Origin: Hoeflea sp.
Lineage (GTDB): Bacteria; Pseudomonadota; Alphaproteobacteria; Rhizobiales; Rhizobiaceae
Reading direction: 5' to 3'
DNA: 35,359 nt
Assembly (NCBI RefSeq): GCF_014359905.1
Contig: NZ_JACIYP010000055.1
Location: forward strand, 1-35,359
Part shown: positions 24,339 through 33,560 of the stretch, in pieces
How the letters are laid out: each line of letters starts with the position of its first letter
Position numbering within the stretch: the stretch's first letter is position 1
Position numbers and translations under genes: made by a program
The notes under the pieces: model-generated
Databases searched by the model: none
Told to the model about the DNA's origin: nothing
What the model saw: only the letters and a program-made list of their open reading frames with translations

Positions 24339-25337
24339 GTGTCCAATATCCAAAACGAGACTTCCGAATGGGGTTACGACGTCCTGCGCCGCGCCATCGA
24401 CGCCGCCGGCGTGTCCTTATGGAGATGGAATGTCGAGACCGACGACTTCGCCATGGATGAGCGCGGATACCGGCTGTGGGAAGTCGTGCAGGGACCCGAG
24501 CTCACATTCGAGCTCCTGTCGGCCAAGATCCATCCGGCGGACCGGGACCGGGTGAGCGAGGCCTTCGCCGCGACCCGCGCGACCGTCGGCTCCTATGAAA
24601 TCGACTTTCGCACCAAGTCCGGGCCGCATGTGAGATGGATTTCCGCGCGCGGGCAAGGCAATGACGCGGGGATCGTGGACGGCGAGCTCACCGGCATCTT
24701 TCTCGACATCACCGATCGCAAGCAGGCCGAGGAAGGAAACGAACTGCTGGCGGGCGAGATGAGCCACCGGGTCAAGAACCTGCTCGCCATTGCCTCGAGC
24801 CTGACGCGCATCACGTCGCGCTCCTCGTCCTCGATGGAGGACATGACCAAGCAGCTGATCAACCGGCTGACGGCGCTCGACCGCGCCCATGACCTGGTGC
24901 GGCCGATGCCGGGCGAGGCGGGACGCTCGGCGCTCCTGGGCGACATCTTTACCGTGCTGCTGGCGCCCTATGACGACAAGGATGAGTTTGCCGGGCGCAT
25001 CCGGGTGGCGGTGCCGCGGCTGGGCGTGGGCCCGGTCACGGCCACCGCGCTGGCGCTCATCGTGCATGAACTGGCGACCAATTCCGTCAAGTACGGCTCC
25101 CTGTCGCGTGAAGGCTCGCTGGACGTGTCCGGCGCCATGGAGGGGGAGAACGTGAAGATCGCCTGGGCGGAACAGGGCGGGCCGGACATGACCTCGCCGC
25201 CGGACATGACCGGCTTTGGCTCGAGCCTCGTGCGCAAGACCATCGAAGGCCAGCTCGGCGGAACGCTGAGCTATGAATGGTCGAAAAGCGGCGCGCTGGT
25301 CACCATGCTGATCAGCAGCGAGCAGATCTCCAAATAG
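24339..25337 (+). CDS. HWE-family sensor histidine kinase with a PAS domain
   Basis: 332 residues from GTG 24339. A PAS domain (about 15-130) begins with LRRAIDAAGVSLWRWNVET and ends with the PAC-type GIFLDITDRKQAEE. The kinase core starts with EMSHRVKNLLAIASSL, whose phospho-accepting histidine is about H143, then HELATNSVKYGSL, the N-box of HWE/HisKA_2 kinases, and a W-x-E motif in KIAWAEQGG that names the family. There is no TM helix, so it is cytosolic; such kinases are abundant in rhizobia and often sense light or redox and feed the general stress response. No flavin-binding cysteine motif is evident in the PAS domain. GTG 24306 would lengthen it by 11 residues, but GAGG precedes 24339. 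No response regulator is adjacent. Confidence 0.88.
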   Translation: MSNIQNETSEWGYDVLRRAIDAAGVSLWRWNVETDDFAMDERGYRLWEVVQGPELTFELLSAKIHPADRDRVSEAFAATRATVGSYEIDFRTKSGPHVRWISARGQGNDAGIVDGELTGIFLDITDRKQAEEGNELLAGEMSHRVKNLLAIASSLTRITSRSSSSMEDMTKQLINRLTALDRAHDLVRPMPGEAGRSALLGDIFTVLLAPYDDKDEFAGRIRVAVPRLGVGPVTATALALIVHELATNSVKYGSLSREGSLDVSGAMEGENVKIAWAEQGGPDMTSPPDMTGFGSSLVRKTIEGQLGGTLSYEWSKSGALVTMLISSEQISK

Positions 25338-25339
25338 GC

Positions 25340-25373
25340 CGTTCTCCGGCCTCCGCCGGACGGCGAGAGAACG
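25340..25373. terminator. Hairpin between the convergent HWE kinase and glyS genes
   Basis: CGTTCTC (25340-25346) pairs with GAGAACG (25367-25373), with an inner CCGGC/GCCGG stem at 25346-25359. The site fills the 39-base gap between the two stop codons. There is no T-run, so termination is inferred mainly from position. Confidence 0.4.
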
Positions 25374-25376
25374 ACG

Positions 25377-27770
25377 TCAGCCGGAGATCTTCGAGAAATC
25401 GGCGACCGCGCCTGTGGCTTCACGGATCATGGCGAGCAGCGCCAGCCGGTTGGCGCGCACGGCCTCGTCCTCGGCATTGACCAGCACGGCCTCGAAGAAC
25501 ACGTCCACCGGCCCACGCAGATCCGCCAAGGCGCCCATGGCGCTCGCATAGTCCTCCGCCTCGATCGCCTTTGATGCCTGGGCGACGGAGCGAGTGACCG
25601 CGTCATGCAGGCTCCGCTCGGCGTCGAGTTCGAACAGCGCCGGATCGACCGTATCGGCGACCCGCGTCCCCTTCTTTTCTTCGGCAGCGAGAATGTTGGC
25701 GGCACGCTTGGCGCCGGCCAGCAGGTTCCTGCCGTCCTCGGTGTCGAGGAACGCGCCCAGGGCCGCAACGCGGCGGGTGATGTCCAGGAGGTCATCGGAC
25801 TGAGGCGTGATAACCGCGTCGATGAGATCGTGGCGGGCACCCTGGTCGCGGAGATAGACCTTCAGGCGGTCGTGGAAGAAGGAGAGGAGGTCGGCAATTT
25901 CCGGACGGGTGCCAAATTCAAAATAGTCTTCGGCTGTCTGCTCAATCTCTACGGAGGCTTGCATTCCCGCATCGATTTGATCAACAGCAGCAAATACCCT
26001 ACGGTTGACATAAAATTCAGGCCGATCCGGATCGGGGTTATCCAACTGGGCATATCCAACCCAAAGCTTAAAACGCCCCTTGGCGGTTTTTCCGTATAAC
26101 GCGAGTCCATTTTTAAGATGTTGAAGAAACGCGTTGTGCGCTTGATCGATGGACAGATTAATACCTAGTCGAACCCCATTCTCCACCAGGATCCGGATCA
26201 CACCCAGCGCTGCCCGCCTCAGCGCATAAGGGTCCTTCGAGCCGGTGGGCTTTTCGTCGATGGCCCAGAAGCCGACCAGCGTGTCGAGCTTGTCGGCGAG
26301 CGCGACAGAGATCGACACCGGATCGGTCGGCACCTGGTCGGACGGGCCCTGCGGCTTGTAGTGCTCCTCGGCGGCGCGCGCGACGCTTGCGTCCTCGCCC
26401 TGCAGGCCTGCATAGATGCGGCCCATGACGCCCTGCAGCTCGGGGAATTCGCCGACGACCTCGGTGGTCAGGTCCGCCTTGGCGAGCAGCGCCGCGCGAC
26501 GGGCAAGCGCAGGATCGGCGCCGACCACCGGCGCGAGCTCCTCGGCCAGTTTCGCGATGCGGGCAACGCGCTCGCCCTGCGTGCCGAGCTTGGCGTGGAA
26601 GGTGACGCCCAGATGGTCGAGCTTGGCCATGCGCTGGTCGAGCGGCTTAGTCAGATCCAGCCCGAATCTCTCGGCCGATCCTTCCAGCCCTGCCAAGTCC
26701 GGCAGGTTGGCCTGGTCGGTGGTCCAGAAATAGAGCGCGTCGGAGAGCCGCGCGCGCACCACCTTGGCGTTGCCGAGCGCGATTTCGCGGCCGCCGTCGC
26801 TGGCCTCGATATTGGCGACCAGGATGAACCTGTTGGACAGCCCGCCGCCCGGCTTGCGCAACACAAAGCATTTCTGGTTGGTCTTGATGGTGAGCCGGAT
26901 GATGTCGTCGGGAATGGCGAGGAAATCCTCCTCGAACTCGCCCATCAGCACCACCGGCCACTCGACCAGGCCCGAGACCTCGTCGAGCAGCGCCTCGTCC
27001 TCGACCAGTTCGAGCCCGGAGGCGAAGGCGAGGTTCTTGGCATCCGCCAGGATGATCTCCTTGCGCCGCTCGGCGTCGAGCACGACTTTCGCGCGCTCGA
27101 GCTTGTCGACGTAATCGTCGAAGCGGCGCACGGTGAAGGGCTCGGGCGCATGGAAGCGGTGGCCCGAGGTGGTGTTGGAGGCCACCAGCCCGTCGATCGC
27201 GAAGCCGATCACCGTGGGTTCCTCGGTCTCGGGGCCGAAGGTGCAGATGATCGACTGCAGCGGGCGCACCCATCTGAGCGCTTCCGGGCCCTTGCCCTCG
27301 ACGCCATGAAAGGTGAGGCCCCTGGGCATCGAGGCCGCGCCCCAGCGCATGGATTTGGGCCAGGAGAAGCCGCGGATGATGCCGGGCATGACGTCAGTGA
27401 TGATCTCTTCGGCGTCGCGGCCGGGCCTGGAAATATGGGCCACGTAGAAGTCGCCCTTCTTCGGGTCCGAATGCACATGGGCCTCGGAGATGTCCGTGAG
27501 CCCCGCCTTGCGCATGAAGCCCGCCAGCGCCTGTTCCGGCGCCTTGGTCGACGGACCCTTGATCTCCTCGCGCACGTCCTTAGAGCGTGCGGTCAGACCG
27601 CGGATGTCGAGCGCGAGCCGCCGTGGCGTCCAGTATTCCCGCGCGGCCTCGTAGGTCAGGCCGGCATCGACCAGCGCGTCGGTCACGGACTTGCGCAGAT
27701 CCCCCGCGGCCTTGCGCTGCATGCGGGCAGGAATTTCCTCGGAGCGGAGTTCAATCAGCAGGTCGGGCAT
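25377..27770 (-). CDS. glyS: Glycine-tRNA ligase beta subunit
   Basis: A 797-residue protein, about 90-100 residues longer than the roughly 700 usual for bacterial GlyS. It starts with [17 protein letters not shown], the family's classical N-terminus, and contains FLMRWG-like substitutes ([12 protein letters not shown]), [34 protein letters not shown], a [23 protein letters not shown]-like block, and a C-terminal DALR-like anticodon domain. With GlyQ it forms the tetrameric enzyme that charges tRNA-Gly. The extra length is a segment at about residues 534-620 (25911-26170) that is in frame but much less GC-rich than the rest: 113 of 240 G+C bases counted at 25921-26160. The gene is read toward the HWE kinase and follows DUF2207 by 112 bases. 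Confidence 0.94.
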   Translation of the reverse strand: MPDLLIELRSEEIPARMQRKAAGDLRKSVTDALVDAGLTYEAAREYWTPRRLALDIRGLTARSKDVREEIKGPSTKAPEQALAGFMRKAGLTDISEAHVHSDPKKGDFYVAHISRPGRDAEEIITDVMPGIIRGFSWPKSMRWGAASMPRGLTFHGVEGKGPEALRWVRPLQSIICTFGPETEEPTVIGFAIDGLVASNTTSGHRFHAPEPFTVRRFDDYVDKLERAKVVLDAERRKEIILADAKNLAFASGLELVEDEALLDEVSGLVEWPVVLMGEFEEDFLAIPDDIIRLTIKTNQKCFVLRKPGGGLSNRFILVANIEASDGGREIALGNAKVVRARLSDALYFWTTDQANLPDLAGLEGSAERFGLDLTKPLDQRMAKLDHLGVTFHAKLGTQGERVARIAKLAEELAPVVGADPALARRAALLAKADLTTEVVGEFPELQGVMGRIYAGLQGEDASVARAAEEHYKPQGPSDQVPTDPVSISVALADKLDTLVGFWAIDEKPTGSKDPYALRRAALGVIRILVENGVRLGINLSIDQAHNAFLQHLKNGLALYGKTAKGRFKLWVGYAQLDNPDPDRPEFYVNRRVFAAVDQIDAGMQASVEIEQTAEDYFEFGTRPEIADLLSFFHDRLKVYLRDQGARHDLIDAVITPQSDDLLDITRRVAALGAFLDTEDGRNLLAGAKRAANILAAEEKKGTRVADTVDPALFELDAERSLHDAVTRSVAQASKAIEAEDYASAMGALADLRGPVDVFFEAVLVNAEDEAVRANRLALLAMIREATGAVADFSKISG
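25911..26170 (-). other. AT-rich in-frame insertion within glyS
   Basis: By hand count 113 of 240 bases at 25921-26160 are G or C (about 47%), against well over 60% in flanking glyS. The frame stays open. The encoded residues (about 534-620) include [14 protein letters not shown] and [15 protein letters not shown], and end just before the conserved [20 protein letters not shown] block. It is either an acquired insert or a fast-evolving species-specific linker. Confidence 0.6.
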
Positions 27771-27882
27771 GGGACTTTCCAGAAATTGGATTTCGGGCGG
27801 GACTTAGCAAGCCACATCCGAATTGTCATCCGCCGATTGAGGTGCGGATTTCAGAAGTGCCCTGCCCCGACGATCGAAACAG

Positions 27883-29808
27883 CTACCAGCCGCCGCCGCC
27901 GCCGCCACCGCCGCCACCGCCGGAAGAGCCGCCGCCCGACGAACCCGACGAGCTCTTGGGCTGCGGCATGGAGGCTGCCATGGCAGAGGACACGGCGGCA
28001 ACCGAGGACGCGGCCGCAGCGCCGATGTTGCCCGGCGACCAGGAGTGGCCATGGTACCATTGCGGTTGATACTTCGCTTCCCGGTCGGGCCGGATGCGGG
28101 CGAGCTGCGCGGCCCAGGCTTCCGACCAGGGCTTTTCAACGCCAAGTCCCGCCGCATAGGGCAGGAAGCGCTCGAACAGCTCTTCCGACATCTCGGGCGC
28201 ATCGCGCATGTTGAGCCGGTTGGTTTCCGCCGTTTCGAGATAGAGCTTAAAGCCCTTGATGTCGGTCAGCACCTTGGCGCCGATCGCCGTGGGGGCGCCG
28301 ATAAGCCAGACCATGGCGATCATGACGGCCATTCCGACAATCAGCATCGCGCCGGCCACCTGGTAGACCGGCAGATCGCCCGGAACCAGGACAACCACGA
28401 CGCCAACCAGAAACACAGCGCCGCCCAGCAGGAACAGGACCGCCCCGATGATGCGGCTGCCGATGCCCGGCTCCTTGAACAGAGACCGTCCTGCGACCCA
28501 GAGGCCGCCGCCAAACAGCGAGGTCATCAGCACCGGGATCAGGTAGAGAAGGCCTTCGTCAGGCGGGCTCTGAAGCACCAGCCCGACGATGAAGGCGGCA
28601 CCCGCGGCTATGGCGCCGAGCACCAGCCAGCCGAGATTGGAGTTGTAATAACGACCGGCATATTCCTTCGAGATGGCCGCGCGCAGACTGGATCCGGCGC
28701 TTTGCAGGGCCGGACCATTGTGCTTGTCGAGGACGATCTCCGGCCGGTTCTCGAGAAGGCCGGAATAGAGGGCCGCTTCACCCGCAGGCAGGGCCGGCGC
28801 GTTGGCGGCACCGGCCATGGCCCCGCGCTGCAGCGTGACAGTGCCATGGGCATCCTCGTCAATCACCAGGAAGCGCTTGACGCCAAGCGAGAGCAGTGCC
28901 GCGATGAACGGCAGGTCGATGCCCTTCCTGCCGGTGCGGAAGCCGTTGAAATGGGCAAAGGAAAGAGCTGCGGGTGAAAGGTTTTCGGGCGGATGGAACA
29001 GCGGAATGATCGGCGGCGATGGCGGATCGCGCCCGAGCCTGTTCCAGACATAGAAGAAATAGACCGGAATGGCGAGCCAGCCGAGGATCAGGAGAAAGAT
29101 GCCGGCATTGGCGCCGACCACCGCAGAGAGGCCGCCTTCATCGGGCGTGACCACGCCCTTGGTGAAGCCCACCGCGATGGTCATGCCTTCCTCGGGCCCG
29201 AGCGGCCTGGTTGTCGCAAAGCGGACTTCGGCCTGGCCCCCGCCTGAGGCGGTGTAATCCTTGCCCTCGGCGCCGAACGGTCCGGTATAGGCGAAAACCT
29301 GTTCAGCGCGGGCGCCCTCGGGCAGTTCAACCCGGGCCTCGGCCGACAGGATCGGGAAACTCCAGAAATTGCCGGTGACGTTCCAGTAGAGCTCGTCGTA
29401 ATCGTCGAAATAGCGCAATTGCCGGGTCGTGACATAGCGGATCGTGTAGGTGTGCTCGCCGCGGGGAATGAGCACCTCCGAATCGCCGATATAGATCCTG
29501 AGAAACCGTCCCAGCCATTCTGTGCTGTGGGGGGTGTTCCGGCCATTGTGCAGAACCTCGACGAGGTCGAAACCGTTGCTGTCCCACAGGCCCCATTCGT
29601 CGAGCGTCCTGAGCGGGATGTCGCGGAAGATGCCGCGGCGGATATCCCGCCCCTCGGCATTGACCGTGATGGTCTCGGTCACCTCGAGAGAGGCATCGTC
29701 ATTCACCTTGATGTCGGCGATGAACGACCGGATTTCCTCGCGCGCCATTGCCGCCTGCGGGGCAAATGCCACAAGGCACACGAGCACAGCTGCGAGCCAA
29801 CGCTTCAT
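27883..29808 (-). CDS. DUF2207 domain-containing membrane protein
   Basis: 641 residues from ATG 29806-29808, which has an AGGGA ribosome site; an upstream in-frame start would add 25 unlikely residues. A signal peptide (1-22) ends in AAMA before REEIRSF. The extracytoplasmic DUF2207 domain covers about 23-230, with SLEVTETITVNAEG and RRGIFRDIPL. A TM helix near 240-265 and three or more hydrophobic helices between about 410 and 525 follow. The last 20 residues are almost entirely glycine and serine, ending in tryptophan, a common ending in this family. DUF2207 and LemA genes are often adjacent; their joint function in the envelope is unknown. Here DUF2207 follows lemA by 28 bases, as one operon. 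Confidence 0.88.
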   Translation of the reverse strand: MKRWLAAVLVCLVAFAPQAAMAREEIRSFIADIKVNDDASLEVTETITVNAEGRDIRRGIFRDIPLRTLDEWGLWDSNGFDLVEVLHNGRNTPHSTEWLGRFLRIYIGDSEVLIPRGEHTYTIRYVTTRQLRYFDDYDELYWNVTGNFWSFPILSAEARVELPEGARAEQVFAYTGPFGAEGKDYTASGGGQAEVRFATTRPLGPEEGMTIAVGFTKGVVTPDEGGLSAVVGANAGIFLLILGWLAIPVYFFYVWNRLGRDPPSPPIIPLFHPPENLSPAALSFAHFNGFRTGRKGIDLPFIAALLSLGVKRFLVIDEDAHGTVTLQRGAMAGAANAPALPAGEAALYSGLLENRPEIVLDKHNGPALQSAGSSLRAAISKEYAGRYYNSNLGWLVLGAIAAGAAFIVGLVLQSPPDEGLLYLIPVLMTSLFGGGLWVAGRSLFKEPGIGSRIIGAVLFLLGGAVFLVGVVVVLVPGDLPVYQVAGAMLIVGMAVMIAMVWLIGAPTAIGAKVLTDIKGFKLYLETAETNRLNMRDAPEMSEELFERFLPYAAGLGVEKPWSEAWAAQLARIRPDREAKYQPQWYHGHSWSPGNIGAAAASSVAAVSSAMAASMPQPKSSSGSSGGGSSGGGGGGGGGGGW

Positions 29809-29836
29809 CGGCCGGTCCCTCCCCGAGACGTTCGCC

Positions 29837-30397
29837 CTATTGAAATGACACCTTCGGAACCGCGCGGTCGGCTTCATCCTCAAGTTCGAAATACTCGGCC
29901 TTGACGAAGCCGAACTGGTTGGCGATCAGGTTCGACGGGAAGGATTCCACCGAGACATTGAGGTTGCGCACGGCGCCATTGTAGTAGCGCCGCGACATCG
30001 AGATCTCGTTTTCGGTCTCCTCAAGCGCCCGCTGGAATTCCTGGAAATTCTCGCTGGCCTTGAGGTCTGGATAGTTTTCGGCGACCGCCATCAAACGGCC
30101 CAGTGCGCTGCTCAATGCGCCTTCCAGCGATGCGCGCGTTTCCGGCGACGCATTGCTGCCGGCCACCGCTGCGCTGCGCAGCCTTGTGACCTCCTCGAGC
30201 AGCTCCCGCTCATGCGTCATGTAGCCCTTGACGGCTTCCAGCAGATTGGGAATCAGATCGGCGCGGCGCTTGAGCTGCACATCGATGCCGCTCCAGCCCT
30301 CGCCCGCCATCTGACGGTTCTTGACGAGCGTGTTGTAAAGCGACACCGCATACAGCGCGGCGCCGACCAGCACCGCCAGAATAACCCATACACTCAT
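29837..30397 (-). CDS. lemA: LemA family protein
   Basis: A 186-residue protein. An N-terminal TM helix (about 3-23) is followed by the LemA hallmark: LYNTLVKNRQMAGEGWSGIDVQLKRR, split across the helix end, then RADLIPNLLEAVKGYMTHE. The remainder is a long helical coiled domain, with SRRYYNGAVRNLN and SFPSNLIANQFGF, both typical. The family is a membrane-anchored helical bundle of unknown biochemical role. GGGGTGAG precedes the ATG as ribosome site. It is the first gene of a lemA-DUF2207 operon and is divergent from the diguanylate cyclase gene across 313 bases. Confidence 0.93.
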   Translation of the reverse strand: MSVWVILAVLVGAALYAVSLYNTLVKNRQMAGEGWSGIDVQLKRRADLIPNLLEAVKGYMTHERELLEEVTRLRSAAVAGSNASPETRASLEGALSSALGRLMAVAENYPDLKASENFQEFQRALEETENEISMSRRYYNGAVRNLNVSVESFPSNLIANQFGFVKAEYFELEDEADRAVPKVSFQ

Positions 30398-30710
30398 TCG
30401 CTCACCCCCGGCTTTGAACCATAAATTGATCTTGTGCGCAGGCCCGACCTGACGACGGTGTGACCTTACTCAGACTCACCGCAAAAATCCACGGCATAAG
30501 CAGAGGCGAGAGCGTGGTGGATGAAGGCCGGACACCCGCATCCGCCATCACGGAAATTTCGAGGCTGGCCGATGTTCTTGCGGGTCCTGATTTTTCGCCC
30601 GCAATAAGTAAAGTTTTACCTTTCCGGGTTCATAAATGATGGAACTGCTCAATCGTGCTTGGCGGTTTTAACAAGCGCGGACGATTTTAAATTTTGCGAG
30701 ACCCATTGAG
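30398..30710. other. Intergenic region between divergent lemA and GGDEF genes
   Basis: The 313 bases between two divergent starts must hold both promoters. The half nearest the GGDEF gene (about 30590-30700) is AT-rich with several short T and A runs. I see no clear operator, repeat or structured RNA. Confidence 0.5.
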
Positions 30711-32186
30711 ATGACGAATTTTGACGCCACCATTTTCGAGCTTGCCCCGATCGCCATGTGGATCGAGGATTTCAGCGGGGTCAAGCAGCAGTTCGATCAG
30801 TGGCGGGCCGAAGGCGTGAGCGATATCCGCAGCTTTCTCAAACAGGACCTGACGCGCGCGGCGGCCTGCTCAAGCCGGATCAGGGTGCTTCAGGCCAACG
30901 ACAAGACGCTCAAGCTGTTCGAAGCCGACGACCTGGCACACCTGGTCGACAACCTGTCGATCGTGTTTCGCGATGACATGCTGGAAAGCCACATCAATGA
31001 ACTGGCGGAGCTCTGGGATGGCAAGACCGAGTTCTCAAGCAATGCGGTGAATTACTCACTGTCCGGCAAGCGCATGGACATCCAGCTCAAGGGAACGGTG
31101 CTGCCGGGCCATGAAAAGACGCTTGACCGGATCCTGCTGACCACAGAGGACGTAACCGCGCGCAAAGACGCGCGACGCAGCGAGACCGCAAGCCGCCTGC
31201 ACGCCGAAGGCCTGTTCAAATATTCGCCGGTGTCGCTTTGGGTCGAGGATTTCAGCGAGATCCGCAATCTGATAGGCGAAGTGCGCGACCGCGGCATCGA
31301 GGATTTCCGCGTCTTCATGGACGTGCATCCGGAATTCGTGCGCCAGTGCATGAGCGAAATCCGCGTCATCGACGTGAACCAGGCGACACTCGATCTGTTC
31401 TGCGCGGACGATGTCCAGACCTTGCTGCGGCGACAGGCAGAGATCATGCGCGACGAGATGGAAAAGCCGTTTCGCGAACAACTGATGGATCTGTGGGAAG
31501 GCCGGCTGTTCCACCATCGCGAGGTGGTCAACTACGCGCTCGACGGAACCATTCGCCACATCCTGCTGCATTTCGCCGTGCTGCCGGGCCACGAGGAAGA
31601 CTGGGCCCGGGTGCAGGTGGCGCTGACCGACATCACCGCGCGCAAGAAGGCGGAAGCCTATCTCGAATATCTCGGCAAGCACGATGTGCTGACCAAGCTG
31701 CACAACCGCGCCTTCTACAAGGACGAGCTCAACCGGCTCGAGCGCAAGTCGCTGCGCCCGGTCTCGGCGATCGTGATGGATCTGAACGGCCTCAAGGAGG
31801 CCAATGACCAGCTCGGGCACGATGCCGGCGATGCGCTGTTGCGCCGCTTCGGCGAGGTGCTCAGCGGCGTGGTGTCGCGGCCCAACCACGCCGCCCGCAT
31901 CGGCGGCGACGAATTCGCGATCCTCATGCCCGGCGCCGACAAGAAGGCGGCGGCGGCCATGGTCGATACGATCAACGAGCTTCTGAACATCAACAACCAG
32001 TTCTATTCCAACGCGCCGTTGAGCGTCGCCATCGGCTGGGCTACAAGCCGCGACGGCGAGAGCATGGAAGATCTGATCAAGCGGGCGGATCTGGAAATGT
32101 ACGAGGACAAGCGCGCCCATCACAGCGGCGGAATTTCCGACAAGACGACCCTGACCGGCCCCGCACGATCCGTTTCAGCCGTCTGA
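30711..32186 (+). CDS. Diguanylate cyclase with two duplicated PAS-like modules
   Basis: 491 residues, no TM helix or signal peptide. Two related modules of about 150 residues precede the GGDEF domain: the first starts FELAPIAMWIEDFSGV (from about 9), the second FKYSPVSLWVEDFSEI (from about 170). Both contain an NYSLSG/NYALDG segment, LPGHE, and a VTARK/ITARK ending, so they arose by duplication. The GGDEF domain has an intact GGDEF at 398-402, so it should make cyclic-di-GMP from GTP. The usual inhibitory I-site RxxD is absent: the residues before the motif read SRPNHAARI. No EAL domain follows. It is a soluble c-di-GMP producer responding to an unknown ligand, and its plus-strand location splits an otherwise minus-strand run of genes. 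Confidence 0.9.
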   Translation: MTNFDATIFELAPIAMWIEDFSGVKQQFDQWRAEGVSDIRSFLKQDLTRAAACSSRIRVLQANDKTLKLFEADDLAHLVDNLSIVFRDDMLESHINELAELWDGKTEFSSNAVNYSLSGKRMDIQLKGTVLPGHEKTLDRILLTTEDVTARKDARRSETASRLHAEGLFKYSPVSLWVEDFSEIRNLIGEVRDRGIEDFRVFMDVHPEFVRQCMSEIRVIDVNQATLDLFCADDVQTLLRRQAEIMRDEMEKPFREQLMDLWEGRLFHHREVVNYALDGTIRHILLHFAVLPGHEEDWARVQVALTDITARKKAEAYLEYLGKHDVLTKLHNRAFYKDELNRLERKSLRPVSAIVMDLNGLKEANDQLGHDAGDALLRRFGEVLSGVVSRPNHAARIGGDEFAILMPGADKKAAAAMVDTINELLNINNQFYSNAPLSVAIGWATSRDGESMEDLIKRADLEMYEDKRAHHSGGISDKTTLTGPARSVSAV

Positions 32187-32200
32187 GGCGGCTGGCGGCC

Positions 32201-33154
32201 CTACCCGGCTGCCTGCAGGAAATTCGCCCCGCCGGCGTCGGTCAGCAGGAACGCCTCGCCGCACTGGCGCGACAGGTTGCGCACGCGCAGTATATAGCCC
32301 TGCCGCTCGGTCACCGAAATCACGCCGCGCGCATCGAGCAGATTGAAGACGTGGGACGCCTTGATGCACTGGTCATAGGCCGGCAGCACGGATCTGTGCA
32401 GCGCTCCGGGCTCGTGGGGAGCGCCGGCCTTGAGGATCGCTTCGCATTCCTTTTCCGCATCCTCGAAATGCTTGAGCAGCATCGCAGTGTCGGCGATCTC
32501 GAAATTGTAGCGTGAATATTCCTGCTCGGCCTGCAGGAAGACGTCGCCATAGGTGACCTTCTCGGCGCCTTCGCGGCCGTTGAAGTTGAGATCATAGATA
32601 CTGTCGACCCCCTGGACATACATCGCCAGACGCTCGACACCGTAGGTCAATTCACCGGCCACAGGGGCGCATTCGATGCCGCAGACCTGCTGGAAATAAG
32701 TGAACTGGCTCACTTCCATGCCGTCGCACCAGCACTCCCAGCCGAGACCCCAGGCGCCGAGCGTCGGGCTTTCCCAGTCATCCTCGACAAAGCGGATGTC
32801 ATGCAGAAGCGGATCGACGCCGATGGCGGCGAGCGAACCCAGATAGAGCTCCTGCAGGTTGGACGGGTTGGGCTTCAGGATCACCTGGTACTGGTAATAG
32901 TGCTGCAGGCGGTTGGGGTTCTCGCCGTAACGGCCATCCTTGGGGCGGCGCGAGGGCTGCACATAGGCGGCGTTCCACGGCTTCGGCCCCAGAGCCCGCA
33001 AGGTCGTCGCCGGGTGAAAGGTTCCCGCGCCCACTTCCATGTCGTAGGGCTGCAGGATGACGCAACCATAATCGGCCCAGTAGCGGTGCAGGGCCAAAAT
33101 CAGCGCCTGGAACGAACGGGTCGGCTTCATATGATCGGGAAGGTCTGCGGTCAT
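32201..33154 (-). CDS. glyQ: Glycine-tRNA ligase alpha subunit
   Basis: 317 residues from ATG 33152-33154, typical for GlyQ. It contains [20 protein letters not shown], then [34 protein letters not shown] and [13 protein letters not shown], the class II aminoacyl-tRNA synthetase core that makes glycyl-adenylate, and [18 protein letters not shown]. Upstream in-frame residues are not GlyQ-like, so the long open frame to 33262 was not used; no strong ribosome site is visible at either start. The GlyQ and GlyS subunits work together, but their genes are separated here by about 4.4 kb containing lemA, DUF2207 and the diguanylate cyclase. The S49 peptidase and small membrane protein genes lie just upstream on the same strand. 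Confidence 0.95.
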   Translation of the reverse strand: MTADLPDHMKPTRSFQALILALHRYWADYGCVILQPYDMEVGAGTFHPATTLRALGPKPWNAAYVQPSRRPKDGRYGENPNRLQHYYQYQVILKPNPSNLQELYLGSLAAIGVDPLLHDIRFVEDDWESPTLGAWGLGWECWCDGMEVSQFTYFQQVCGIECAPVAGELTYGVERLAMYVQGVDSIYDLNFNGREGAEKVTYGDVFLQAEQEYSRYNFEIADTAMLLKHFEDAEKECEAILKAGAPHEPGALHRSVLPAYDQCIKASHVFNLLDARGVISVTERQGYILRVRNLSRQCGEAFLLTDAGGANFLQAAG

Positions 33155-33297
33155 GGCTTTTGTCCGGATGGTAAGGCGGTCACATCGGGCCGCGATCAAG
33201 CGGCCCTGAAAGTGTGGCGACAGGTGCCACGCCTCTTGATCAGGGTCAAGTGCGCCGGTCACCGCCTGCCATCGCCGGGATAGTCATGCGCCTGGCC

Positions 33298-33489
33298 TTA
33301 CTCGTCGGGTTTCCTGAGCCGGTATTCGCCGGTTTCCGGGTCTTCGATCAGGGTGCCTTGCGCGCCGGTACGGGTTTCCTTTTCGGCGTCGCGGACCCTT
33401 GCATTGACCCGCTCGGCTTCGGCGATGAAACGCCTGTATCCGAACCAGGCGGCCGCGCCCACGGCGGCGAGCAGGATGAGTTGCGGCAT
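33298..33489 (-). CDS. Small single-TM membrane protein
   Basis: 63 residues. One hydrophobic helix covers about residues 3-17 (LILLAAVGAAAWFGY), then a charged, probably cytosolic tail with IAEAERVNARVRDAEKE and a TLIEDPETGEYRLRK ending. There is a strong ribosome site (GGAAAGGA) before ATG. Similar short proteins occur beside the S49 peptidase gene in rhizobia, and the position between that gene and glyQ on the same strand suggests an operon. The function is unknown. Confidence 0.8.
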   Translation of the reverse strand: MPQLILLAAVGAAAWFGYRRFIAEAERVNARVRDAEKETRTGAQGTLIEDPETGEYRLRKPDE

Positions 33490-33560
33490 TGGTGCAGTCC
33501 TTTCCTCACGCCGGGTTATGGCCTGGCCACTCCACCCGGTTCAAACGATGCCGGGTTGTC

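Noticed and set aside
26361..28214. 617-codon plus-strand frame opposite glyS
   Set aside because: Antisense to conserved GlyS motifs and of shadow composition.
33530..33560. A GGTTCAAA sequence resembling a tRNA T-arm
   Set aside because: No acceptor, D or anticodon arms can be built around it; I found no tRNA gene in the window.
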